A stretch of DNA of 64,000 nt from Certhia americana (Eukaryota; Chordata; Aves; Passeriformes; Certhiidae), in the NCBI GenBank assembly GCA_018697195.1, contig CM031864.1, positions 14,041,199-14,105,198 on the forward strand. Reading direction: 5' to 3'. Below the pieces are notes generated by a model. That model did not search any database. It was given only the letters and a program-made list of their open reading frames with translations, and had not been told where the DNA came from. Both the position numbers and the translations under genes were made by a program. This document shows, piece by piece, positions 1-12,300 of this stretch (position 1 is its first letter; each line of letters opens with the position of its first letter).

Positions 1-342
1 TGATTTATTTTCATGCATGTCTTTTGTTTTACCTATTGAACTGTGTTTATCTCAACTCATGGATATTCTCAGTTTTACCCTTGTGATTCTTTCCACAATC
101 CTGCTGGTGAGCAAATGAGCAAGTGGCTGTGTGGTACTTGGTTGCCAGCTGGGCTTAAACCACTGTTGGGAAAAAACATTTCCTGTGTGATGTTCTTTTG
201 TAGTCCTCGTGGACAGAAACTAGATTAATGTTCAGGCTATCATTCAAAATCAGGACTTGAAACACCAGAGTGGTTTTTTTTCTCTATCTGAAGTTTTCCA
301 GAATCTTTCTAACTTCTGATTTTCTTTTTCCTTATTAAAAAG
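1..342 (+). other. ADGRL2: Intron segment upstream of the 39-nt microexon (partial)
   Basis: This is the 3' end of an intron. It contains a TGCATG at 14-19 and a pyrimidine-rich tract (319-333) before the AG at 341-342. I see no other coding segment in it. Confidence 0.7.
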
Positions 343-381
343 CTCCAAAAACGAGAGAAGACGTGCAGGGCTTACCTTAAG
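343..381 (+). CDS. ADGRL2: ADGRL2 39-nt microexon (GAIN domain insert, probably alternative)
   Basis: Flanked by AG at 341-342 and GT at 382-383 (donor gtatat), phase 0 at both ends. It encodes 13 residues, [13 protein letters not shown]. This matches my recollection of the mammalian latrophilin insert LQKRERTCRAYIK, which lies just before the A-V/I-V-D-T-V-D segment, and here the next exon begins AVVDTVD. It is in frame (39 = 13 x 3), so it can be included or skipped. The acceptor is weak because five As (TTAAAAAG) separate the pyrimidine tract from the AG, which fits a regulated exon. A conserved peptide plus exact phase makes this a confident call although it is far too short to show as an ORF. 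Confidence 0.88.
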
Positions 382-3300
382 GTATATCTCCTGTGCTGTC
401 ACCCTGCTTTCTCCCTGCTTCAGCAACCTGCCACGCTTTATCATCTTGCTGCATGATCCTATGTATTTCAGTCTTTGATAAATGTGTATTGTGCCCCATA
501 TCAACTTTACAAATGTTGGCTTTGCACAGGTATAACACTCAGAAAAAAAAAAAAAAAAAATCAAAGTTCATGCCTCTTGTACCTTAACTTGTTCAAAACC
601 TAAAGAGCAGAAGGGATTATTATCTGAATTGGAAGTTACCTCTCTCTTATAATAAAATTTTGGTTAGGGGGGAAAAGCTTGAAACTCAAAGAAATTAGTT
701 CACCTTGGTAGAATTTGATATCAAAGACTGTTTAGAGTTAATTTGCTTGCAAGAAAAGTGTATGTTATATAGCCTGCTTTGTGTGTATTCTTATGCCTAG
801 TAAAATCACTCTTTCTTACAGTTTTAAGAATTGTTACAATTCAGTGACTTGAGGATACAATGCAAAGACAAACATTTCTCTAACTTCACTAGTAAAATGT
901 CTGCCACGTGTCCCATTAACCAGGCTACATACAAGGCGTGTAACACATTGCTACCTGATTTTCAGTTCCTTTCATCAGCTGTAGAATGGTTTCCTGTAGT
1001 GGCCAGCTCCTTTTCTGCAGTACAATGCCAGTAATGCCACCTTGCCCCTATGTGAAGGGGAGAAAAAAGTCCTAGAACAGACATGTCTGGCTCTGAAAGA
1101 TTTTATTGCACATTTTTTCAAAACTTCTTTTAAAATACTGATTTTTGCTTGTACCCTCTGAGATGAAATGTAAGAATTATTTTTGGAAATAATTTTGAAA
1201 CATTTTACAACATAATAAAAAAATTCAGACTCTTACTGAGAAGAGATTTCTCTGTACAGGGCACTTCTGTTTTTTATCCTAAAGCCCTGGAAGTGGATGG
1301 GAGATGTCCAGTTATACAGAAATTTGACAAAACAAAGATCTACAGAGAAATTCACTTCCCAAGTAGTAATAATAATTGTAATAGTTTTTTATTAGAAAAT
1401 ATTTTTTAATAGTAAAGTGGAATCCAGGAGATGTGGTTTGGATAGAGTGGGTTTTTCTGCATCCTTTTCATTAGTAAACAGGATTGTGAGAAGAGCAGTA
1501 ATGGGGCTGCTCCAACAGCTGTGTCACAGGGGCTGTGGGGTTTTTCCCACCCATTTGCCTTTGTCTGAGAGGAGAAGCACTTCAGAAATATTACTGGGCA
1601 GGTGATGATTTTTCCACAAGGAAAATGCAGTTAGGCTATCCTGTAATAAAGGAAAAGCGTATGGTGTCAATGAACGCATACTATCAGCACTGTACGGCCA
1701 TACATGAGGAACCAGAGCAGAACCTTAATTTCCAACTGGTGTCATTTTCTGTAGGTCTCAAATGGGCTTCTCTGCTTAGATAAGACTAATAAACCTCTTG
1801 AAATTACAAATCAAAAGCTGACTTACACTATGCAAATGAAGCAAGTTCCCACTTTGTGACAGAGAATTCATTTGTACCTCAGATTAGAGGCTCAAATCTG
1901 TATTTCTTAGTGACTAATGAATCTGGCCTCTGCAGACCAATTTCTGTTCCACTCTAGTTAATGGCTGCAGCAGTATCAGTGCGAGCATTTTGACTATTCT
2001 GTCTCCCATTAGAGAAAGAAAAAAGGCTTTATTGCCACTTCGAAGTATCTTCCACCTGCCAGGAAGGTCAGGGTGGCTCACAATGCAGACAGAAAGAGGA
2101 TATTAAAATGGATTAGGCTAATTAATCTTGCTCTGACAATAGCCTTGACCAAGTTTTCCCATTGGTTTGTTTGCACAATAAGTACTCTAGACTGACATCT
2201 TTCTGTTTGTATAATGTGTTCTGTTTCCATTTCCAGTGCTTTTAAATTGATCAAACAAATTATATATGTGCTTAATGATACATTAGGAATAGGTAAATGG
2301 GACAGAGTAAACAGGGTGCTGCTGCAGCAGTGCCTGGTGTACTCAATGCACAGCACACTCAGTGCACAGCAACGTTATGCATTAATGTAAAGCCTTCAAT
2401 TGATTACCTGATTACTCTGATTGGATTATTTTGTGAAATAATGTAATCATGTCACTGAATTATTCTTCTTCCTTATTTATTATTACATTTTATGCAGCTC
2501 AGTGAACCTTTAAGCATGGTGATAGAGTTGTTACAAGTAAAACTTTTTAAAATAGCAGCTTTTATTCAGCTTTACAGTTTTGCCATCTCTGATAACAGTA
2601 ACGGTCAGTGGACATCTTGTTTGCTCTATTGATTTCCTTTTCTAACTGACCTTTGTGCAGGAGTGGGAGTTGGTAATCCTAAGTACCTATGAACAGGTAC
2701 AGGAACAGGAGGGGGAGTGAGAGTGGCCAGAGCTAATTTATATCCACTGAGTCAGCTTCATTTCATGCCTCCTGTAATAAAGAAGGTCTATTTGTCATAG
2801 GCAAGTAGTTTATAGTGCTGTGGCTGCACTAGTGGGGCTCAGTTTCCAGAGGAGTACTGTTGTCATTTTAGCCTAAACTGCAGAGTGCTAATTTTGGCAT
2901 TAGTATTTTTAAATAGAAGTTATACATTTTGACATAAAGATGAAAGCTTCAGGCAAGACTTCTGGCATTTATTTTTACGTTTTTCAACACATTAATAATA
3001 CCATGCTTATATCTGATACAAAACAAGTCAAATTTGCATGTTAACTGCTTAGAGACCACACAATGCTAGTGGCTAGCTGCGCTTCTATTCATGCTAATCC
3101 AACAAGCGGATGGAAAATATTTTAATGTTGAAAACAGTGTTCTTGTGCCATTAAATCACAGTAAATCATTCTGACAGTTAAGTATTATAATTGTCGCCAT
3201 GTAACATCAGGAATTTTCTCCAGCTGCCTAGGGCTTTAGACCTAATGATAGTTTTCTAATGAATGCAGGCAGTTGTGGATACAGTGGACAACTTGCTCAG

Positions 3301-6300
3301 GCCTGAAGCTCTGGAGTCCTGGAAGGACATGAATTCTTCAGAACAAGCCCACGCAGCCACAATGTTACTTGATACATTAGAAGAAGGGGCTTTTGTCTTG
3401 GCTGATAATCTTGTAGAACCAAGTAGAGTCTCAATGCCCACAGAAAATATTGGTAAGTAAACTTCTTTCCAGGCATAAGTTAAAGTGCTGTGTATTGCTT
3501 TACACAAAAGGAGGTAAAAGCACTTCAGATAGCAACACACTTTGTGAAGGCTGAGCTGTGCAACATTTGATGGAAAGGTGACTGCTCCAAAGCAGGGAAA
3601 ACACACTTTTCTTGTTTAGTTCTTTGAAATTAGCCTTATTCCTTAGTGTCATTATTACATTATAAAATGGAAAGTATTTGATGTTATGAAGTTGATTTAT
3701 CACTGAAAAATCAGTAGCAGAACATGTGGATACGAAGAGTGCTTAAAAGGCAGGGTATCGTAACTGCCTTCTGTAGAGCTGCAGAAAATACTTTCCTGTT
3801 AAATATAAACTGTCCCTAATGAATTTAAATTACTTTTTTTGCAATGTACTGTGCCAGTTAAATATTATAGGCACTCAGCATAGGCCAAATGTTTATATTA
3901 AACATGACTGCCTTCAGGTAAAAATGTGTTCAGTGAACTACATCTCCCATAATGCAGAATAGCTATGCTCCAGAGACTGCAAAATAGCTGGAGATAGTTG
4001 GAGTAATTTAGAATTTAAGTGGTGACAGAGAAATGAAGGGGTTTGGTATTAGAGATGTGCAAATATTGTTGTGCAGGATGTGTTAAAGCAAAAATGATTG
4101 CTATGCATAAAATTAAAATTCCTTATTACAGAGATGAATGTAGTCACAGTGAGGTACAAGGAACCTGAAAGTCTGCTAATATGCGGAGTACCAAGATAGA
4201 GACTTGGAAAAGACTGCAAAAATGAGACTTTTCACATTTCAGTGTCTGCATATTTGTAGCTGTAGAAGATGATTCTGCCTAGTTTTTAATTGAGTTGGAA
4301 GATACTGGGAAAGGATGGGGAAAAGTCTCACAGTCTGTTATCAAAGGAACTGCACCAGTTGTTTTGAAGGAATGTGGGTAGAATCACAGATCTGCCTTTG
4401 GATGTACACAAGCAGTTCCCTGGATATGAGTAGACACTGAATATTACTTCTTGTGATAAGCTGTCTTCATGTCATAATAACATTTTCCTGATGCCATGCA
4501 AGACTGAATTCCTAGTGCACATATGTACGTATGTCTTGGAGAAAGAGAAGTGATTTCCTAATTTCATACCTTTTGTCAGTCTGTAGTTCAGAGCTGTAGC
4601 TAGACTGGTTTAATGTAAGACAGATTTTGTCAACCAATTGTCCAGTCTCACCTCTAGGATTTTATCTATCCAAGGAAATCCAGCATTCAGTGGTAATCCC
4701 ATGAAAGTTTCCCAATATACAATGCGTTCTAAAAGTAATATTTAAGTATTGCTTAATGGCATCTGATTTTTCAATTTAAATGCTTATTAGCAGAACTAAC
4801 AAAATGGTGTCCTATAAATATATACAGAATTAGATGGAGAAAAAAATTGGAAATAATTTTTAGCTACGTATACTGATTTATCTAAATACATAGTATGAGT
4901 ATACTTAGGTATTCTTTTCTAACTATTTAAAAACATTTAATCTAAATCAATACTGAAAGCTCTAAATTTGTCAACAGAGGATACTGCGTAGACATTAAGA
5001 TCTTCAAAACTAACGTTTTTCAACATGTGTTTAGTATCTTTAAGTGAATGTTTTGTGGGCACAAATTTGAACAAAGTTTAATGTCATGTTATCACTACTG
5101 AAGTGCTGTCATTTTAGCAGTGTGCATTAGATTTAGTTAAAGAAGCAAAGTCTGGGTGATTGAAGCACGCAGTACAAATCTGCCTTACAGACAGCCGTGC
5201 GAGAAAACTAAATAAAGACTGGGGGAAAAATGTCGTCTGGCATGCTGTAATCTGGCCAAGAGACTTCCTCTGCCTTCTCCTTTTTAACACTTTTTTTCCC
5301 CCCCCCCCCTCTGGTCTGCTTAGTTTTGGATGTTGCAGTGCTTTCTACTGAGGGCCAGGTGCAGGACTTGAGATTTCCTCAGGCTGGTAAAGGAGGCAAC
5401 TGGATTCAGCTCTCTGCACGAACCATGAAACAGAACAGCAGGAATGGTGAGCCTTGGGCATGGAACAGTGGCACTCCTTTAACTTCTATAAAAACTACCT
5501 TACCTAGTTAGAACATCAAAACACCACAAAGCTGCTCTGTGGCTCTTTCTTGATGATCATGAGTACCTGGTCTTTTTTTCTTCAAATTCATGGCCTGAAA
5601 ATACCTCTCAGTTTAAGCTGATGCTTAATTGTCATTAGAGTACAGGTTGCTGTCATTCATTGTAGACCTCTGTGATGTGATGATGAGCTTGATGGGCTTT
5701 TTTTTGTTTGTTTTTAGGATTAGCCAAGCTGGTTTTCATTATTTACAAAAGTTTGGGTCGTTTCCTCAGCACTGAAAATGCAACCATAAAGTTAGGCAGT
5801 GACTTGGCAGGGCAGAACAACACAATCGCCGTCAACTCCCACGTCATCGCAGCCTCCATCAACAAGGAGTCGAGCCGGGTGTACCTGACTGATCCTGTGC
5901 ATTTCACACTGGAACACATCGATGTGAGTTATGCTAATGGATTAATGGGAAGGTCACAAAATCAGCAAGAGAGAACAGCAATGCAGAAAAACAACTTTTT
6001 TTCCCATTTGAATTTTAAATGTTGGACTAGGTCAGAGACACAAGTTAAGTCTATGAACATAAAATTAAATGAGCCTGGTTCAGTGATTATTACAACTTAA
6101 GTGTATTCTTAATGAAAGCTAATTCAGTAATCAACATGAAAATGTAAATGACTAATTTGTTTCTAACTGAAAATTAACTCTTACCTTACTAGAAGGGTAG
6201 AAAACAACTTAAGATTCTTGATGGTTTGATGTTGTAAGTTTTATTGACACTTTAACTTTTTACATTAATTTTCGACCAAATTATGGCAGCTTATACAAAT

Positions 6301-9300
6301 TGTTCAAATTGCATTTATTCAGCAGAGAATGAAGTATGGTATCTTGGTTTGTTATACTTTAAATTTATGTATATTTCCTTCATGGTATTTTATTTGATGT
6401 GTTTCTTTGCTCTTTAGTTTGGCTTCTTCTCCTTTCATGTCTCACAAAGGGACAGTAAACAATCACTACTGTGATAGAGAAAATATGGTTAGCCTTCCCT
6501 TTATTTTGCCTTTTTTATAAATTTGGTTGGATTCTTTTTCATTAAAGTAGATAGGCACTGAGGAGTGAACCTTTTTGTGATATCTGTTCCCATGACTTTG
6601 GCCTGACTAAGAGTGAAAATAAAAGGAAAAAGATCCTGTTTTCAAATTGTTAATTACAGGAAAATATATAGTCAGAATAAATTCACAGTCCTAACTTTCC
6701 AGAAAGCAAAAATAGCTGAAATGTACCATCCATGCAAAAAAATTGTAATTGTTTAAAATTGGGTCTACTGTAATTGAGACTACAGTTCAGAGTGCTTTGA
6801 ACTATAAAGTCCCTTTTAAACTAGATGTTGTCCTTGTGCAACATAGTTCACAGTTTTGCTGATGACAAACTTTATTGTCCAAAACATGCAAAGTTTAATC
6901 TAAATTCTGCTTTACACATACTGAACAATTGTTATTGCCATCTTAGTGTGTAAAATCCTCATTTCATGTTATCCTTTTATCTCCCAGCCTGACAATTATT
7001 TCAATGCAAATTGTTCCTTCTGGAACTACTCAGAGAGGACTATGATGGGATACTGGTCAACTCAAGGCTGCAAACTGGTTGACACAAATAAAACTCATAC
7101 AACATGTGCTTGCAGTCACCTTACCAACTTTGCAATTCTTATGGCTCGTCGGGAAATTGTGGTAGGTAACAATGTTTCCAGCCATCAGCAGGGAGCAAAC
7201 TTAAAAGACTTAGCTTCAAATTTTTAGCAAGATCCAAAATTGTTGAAGTTTCTTTAGTATTTATAGCTCCTACCTGCTCTTTCCAAAGCAATTTGCTTTC
7301 TGTAGCACTTCTCTACCTCATCCATAAAGTTGCAAGCAAAATAACAGAGAAGAGAAAACAAGGAAGGGCAAGAGTTTTCTTCAAGCCATACTTTAAAGTT
7401 ACTGACCAACCTCACAACCATTTTATAGACTCTCCCTCAGTACAGATGGAGAGTGTATAGACAGCTGTGTAGGCTGTTCCCTGGAAGCCTGAGTGCCAGC
7501 TCTTCTTGGTGGGGAAGGTCAGGGAACTTCCATACTGATTGCTTAAACACCTCTTCATAGTCAGAAATTTTGTTGTCTATTTAAAGCACTTCCTGCATAT
7601 CAGGAGGCCCAGAGCATGCAATATTTGCAGGGGTATGAGACTTCTCATAAAGCCATTGTATTTAAAAAGGTCACTGCAAAGAACTGAAGCAAGGAGCCTC
7701 CTTTAGCTAAACATGAGATTGAAACCAGAGTTATATGTGCAGCAAATTCTGCATTTTGTCCTGATCAGTGTATAAAACATTATTTTTCTCTCTGCTGTGG
7801 AGTTGCAGATCTGTAGGAAAGAACAGGTGTCCTTATAGGAAGTCCAGTCTCTCCTTTCATCAGAGCCCAGTGGTACCTTAAAAATGTTGTTTCTCTGCTC
7901 AAATTTCCAACCAGTCTGCAGTTAGCCATAGGAAAAATAAAAATGCTATCTCATCTGGATAAAATAGTCACATTTTTCTCTCAGACCTGCTCCTTTTCTA
8001 CTTGCCTTGCTCTTCTGGGAAGCTGACCTGAGATGAGAAATTACTGAGTACGTTTTGCCCATCTCATGTAATAAACAAGTAACTTTTCTGGATACCTGTG
8101 AAAATAGGTTTTTGTTTATACTCATAAAGAGTCATATTAATTTTCTCCATTCTTGGTTATTTCTAGTACAAAGATGGAGTGCACGAATTGCTCCTCACTG
8201 TCATCACCTGGGTGGGAATTGTCATCTCTCTTGTTTGCCTGGCCATCTGCATCTTCACATTCTGTTTTTTCCGTGGCCTGCAAAGTGATCGTAACACTAT
8301 TCACAAGAACCTTTGTATCAACCTATTCATTGCTGAGTTCATTTTCCTAATAGGCATCGATAAGACAGAGTACAAGGTAAGTTTTCTCTCTGTGTACTGA
8401 TCTTGTTCTCTGAAATGACTGTTTGAAACAGATCTGAGTTAAAACATGACAACACTGACAAGTTTTCAGCGCTCTAACACAGCAAGGCTGAAATAAAAGC
8501 TCAGCATGAAAATAAGATAGGTATATTCATACATAGTATTTACATCCACCCAAAATATGCTTTCCATTTTCAGTTGAGAAATACTGACTATTAACAAAGC
8601 AGGTGGTTAGACTTTTGAAAGGAGATGAAATTGAATGCTGACTATTAGGAACATATATATGTTTTCTATATATATTCAAATGTCTTAACAGGTATTGACT
8701 ACATTTTTATATATATTAGTACAAAGCCTTTTCTATATGTATACACATTTTTTACACTTCTCATTCATGCAGGTATTTTGGTAGTATTGGTAAAATTAAT
8801 TCTGACATGATTCATTGGGTTGAAACTAGTAATCTAGCATAGTTTCATCCAGATTTTGGCCAATGGGGGAAGCATTCAGGCTGATTTCTGTTACAACAGT
8901 AGAAATTTCCATATTACAGCAGACAAAAATCACGGGGCAGACGCTTCATAATTTTAAATATGTGGTATCACATTATGCATAGAGAACCAACTGTTCATGT
9001 CTAGGATTATCTCAGCTGTAAGTCCTAAAACCATATCAGTTTCAAAATTTAAAAATTGCTTATAAAATTAAGAAGTCCACTCTGAAATTGATGATTGGGA
9101 GTTGAGAGTGCAATTTCCTTATCATCATTCAGACTGTTCAGCTAATTCACTTTCTGTAGCTACTGAGCACATACTAGTTTTTTCAAATGTTAAGAATATG
9201 TTTTGAGGTAGGGAAGATGTTCCTGAATTTGTGAAAGGTTTCTAATAGAACTATCTGCTATACTATTGCACACTGTTCAGTTGGAGAGGTAATGATGTGA

Positions 9301-12300
9301 AGGTTTTGTGGTTTACATTTCCATCTCTCTCTTTCTTTGCAGATTGCATGTCCGGTTTTTGCAGGTCTCTTACACTTTTTCTTCCTGGCAGCCTTTGCCT
9401 GGATGTGTCTAGAAGGAGTGCAGCTTTATCTAATGTTAGTAGAAGTATTTGAAAGTGAATATTCTAGAAAGAAGTACTATTATGTTGCTGGCTACCTCTT
9501 CCCTGCTACAGTGGTTGGTGTCTCAGCAGCTATTGACTATAAGAGCTACGGAACAGAGAAAGCGTAAGTAATTGCAAGTGACCTGAGTGTTTTTCAAGTG
9601 AATAATTTTTTAAAGCCTATTAGCTGTCAGAGGGTCCCTGACAGACTAAAATACCATTTGAAAGCTTTATTGGTAAGAGAATGGCAATGCTGTGCACAAA
9701 TTACAATCAAGTCTTTTGTAATTCTCTGGGTTCAGGGGATTTGTACTCTAGAGAGACCAATTCTAAATTATGGTCTTTCTTTTAACACAAAAGATTGACC
9801 TGAAACAAATTGAAAAAGTAAATAACTTTTTTTCTTCGGATGTATATTAAGCAAAATTTCTCAACTTAAAGTATCTGACAAGCCTAACCACCCAGCTTTA
9901 TGCTAATGCTTCATTAGATCCCTTTGTTCAGCTGTCCCTCTAGCTAGCTCTCATCCTGAATTATGACAGTACAATATTCCAACCTGTATGTTTTATTTTG
10001 ATGATATTTTATCAGGCAAGTAGAGTGGGATTAAAATTAGCCACTGCCTTTTATTTACAAAAATACAGATGCATATAGGAAGTGACAGAAGGTAGACAGA
10101 AAACATTTCTGAGGATTTGAGTTGCTGGAGGCATGAATTTGCTTTGCAGTAGTGTTTATTTTGTCCTTTGATGAAATTAGTTACAGAATGGGAAGATGCT
10201 GTTGACTACAAGAAAGCTGCTTGATTTTGCTACTGATGAAAGACAAATAAGAGAATTCAGCAGGGAGCTGGGCTGTATGAAAAATGAATTGCTAAGTGAA
10301 GTTAGCCCTAATAGGTTTTATACGTCATTTAGTCTGGTATCTTATGTATTCTTTCTCTACAGTTCAACTCCCAGATGGGGCATTTTATTTATACCATATT
10401 GTTATTCAGCAAAACATGGCATCTGAACATTTTCTGTCTCATATTCCTCAGGCATGAACACTTAACATATGATATAAAGTTAAAAGCAGACTTTGAAGAT
10501 CACATAGGAAGCCTACAAAAATTATTTACTGATGTTAGTTTATTAGTCCCTGATAGCATCTGTCACCAAACCTTTTGACTGAAAGGAGAGCTTGTTTTGG
10601 TTTTGTTTCTCTTAAAGTTAGTTACTCCTGATGATGTAGTTTCAGGTTCAGTTGTGTTATTGTACAGAGCTCATTAGAAGACTTTCGGGTTAGCTATTGT
10701 CCATGGAATGAGTGGCACTGCGCAATGTTCATCATTGTTTACTGGCAAAGTATTAGCTTAAGAACTATTTTTGTGCTTTCCATTTATGGGACTGAGATGC
10801 TAATGCAGCTTTTCACTTTTCATTCTCTTCTATAATAGTTGCTGGCTACATGTAGATAATTATTTTATCTGGAGTTTCATTGGACCTGTTACCTTTATTA
10901 TTCTGGTAAGAACTATGGTTTTTTTTCCTTTCTTTTTAGGTTGCCTCACAGCAGATTAAAAAGATTTAAAATTTTATTCAATTCCATCCTTATTCACAAG
11001 ACATTCCATGAAAATGCTTATAAACAATTTGTAATGTGGCTAATGGTTATATAAATATGTAGAAATCTTTAAAGGGTGCTGACCAAATGATTAATTGTCA
11101 AAGCTGTGGTGGCACTTCAGCATGGCCATTTTTTCCTAATGGCTTGAATTCTGAAGGTCGTATTGACATGTGTAGTCATATGAAAGATCAATGAAGTACT
11201 AAACACAGTGTTTTTTTAAAAGGAAACATTATTATTGCTTTCAATTGAGTCACTACTCAAAATGAGTACACATTCTAGAATTTAACTGCTAATTATTTAA
11301 CCAACATAATTATCTCAAAAGGATATTATAATGCATGGGAAAGTTAAATAAATTTTATGTTCCATTACACTTACACAGTGTCTGTATGTGTATTTGCATA
11401 TGCACATTTTTCCATGCCTATTTCTGTGTGTATTTGTGTTACAAGTAGTTCAGACATAGAAGCTCCCCTGTTTGAGTGTAAATGGTGGGCTGCTATGGAA
11501 CCAGTAGAAAGCCTGTGCACATTCATTGCTGAAGTCACTGTGTGCCTGCACCCATCTGTGCACCCACAGCTGGCTGCCCCAGTGTCCCTGTGACACAGAA
11601 CATTGCATTCTCACATCAGTTACCAATTCTCTGAGCACTTCCAGGTAAAAAGCGTGCAGTCACATGTCAACCCAGGCAGACAACTTCTCCCATTTATTTC
11701 AGACGAACAATACCAACACTGCACAGTGGAGGAATTTCTGAGCACAATGAATCTGAGATGTGCATTTTGACTCACCATGGGTTTCTCTGCTAGCTCTGTA
11801 TCTTTAAAGCCTGGCTTTACTTGGGAAAGATTGTAGAAGGCTGGCTGGGGACATTGCCTATGTACGTAGAGGCCTTAACTCATAATTGCTGATAGTTTGG
11901 AAGGATTAATTAATTTGTTTTCGTGTTTTTAAAATCTTAAGTAGTTGCACATTTTCCTTCCCTTTCACAGTAGTAGAGTTGTGAAATGTTAACAGAATTT
12001 CAGTTCAGTTGAATTTCCTAATTCAGGAATTGTATTTTTCCATATTCAAAAATATATTTTTTTTTTTACTATGAAGCACATGCATTACGCATAATTTTGA
12101 AATTTCTTTGACTTTTATAGATCTGTGTGCCAGACATATTATTTCAGCACTTTTTGTACTTACAGTACAAACTGATACTTTGATTACGGAAATTTCTACT
12201 AAGAAATGCACCTGGCCAATGTTTTGGTTTGCATTTACCCTGTTTATATAAAAAACTATTTGAATCTTTGAGTAGTCACTTGAGAAAAGAGAGTTGTGCA

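Noticed and set aside
43..228. 61-codon open frame at the window start
   Set aside because: Lies in an ADGRL2 intron, with no family match and no splice sites in phase with the gene.
250..564. Antisense 104-codon frame beginning with a Phe run
   Set aside because: Its start is the complement of the A18 tract, and it overlies the sense microexon; not a gene.
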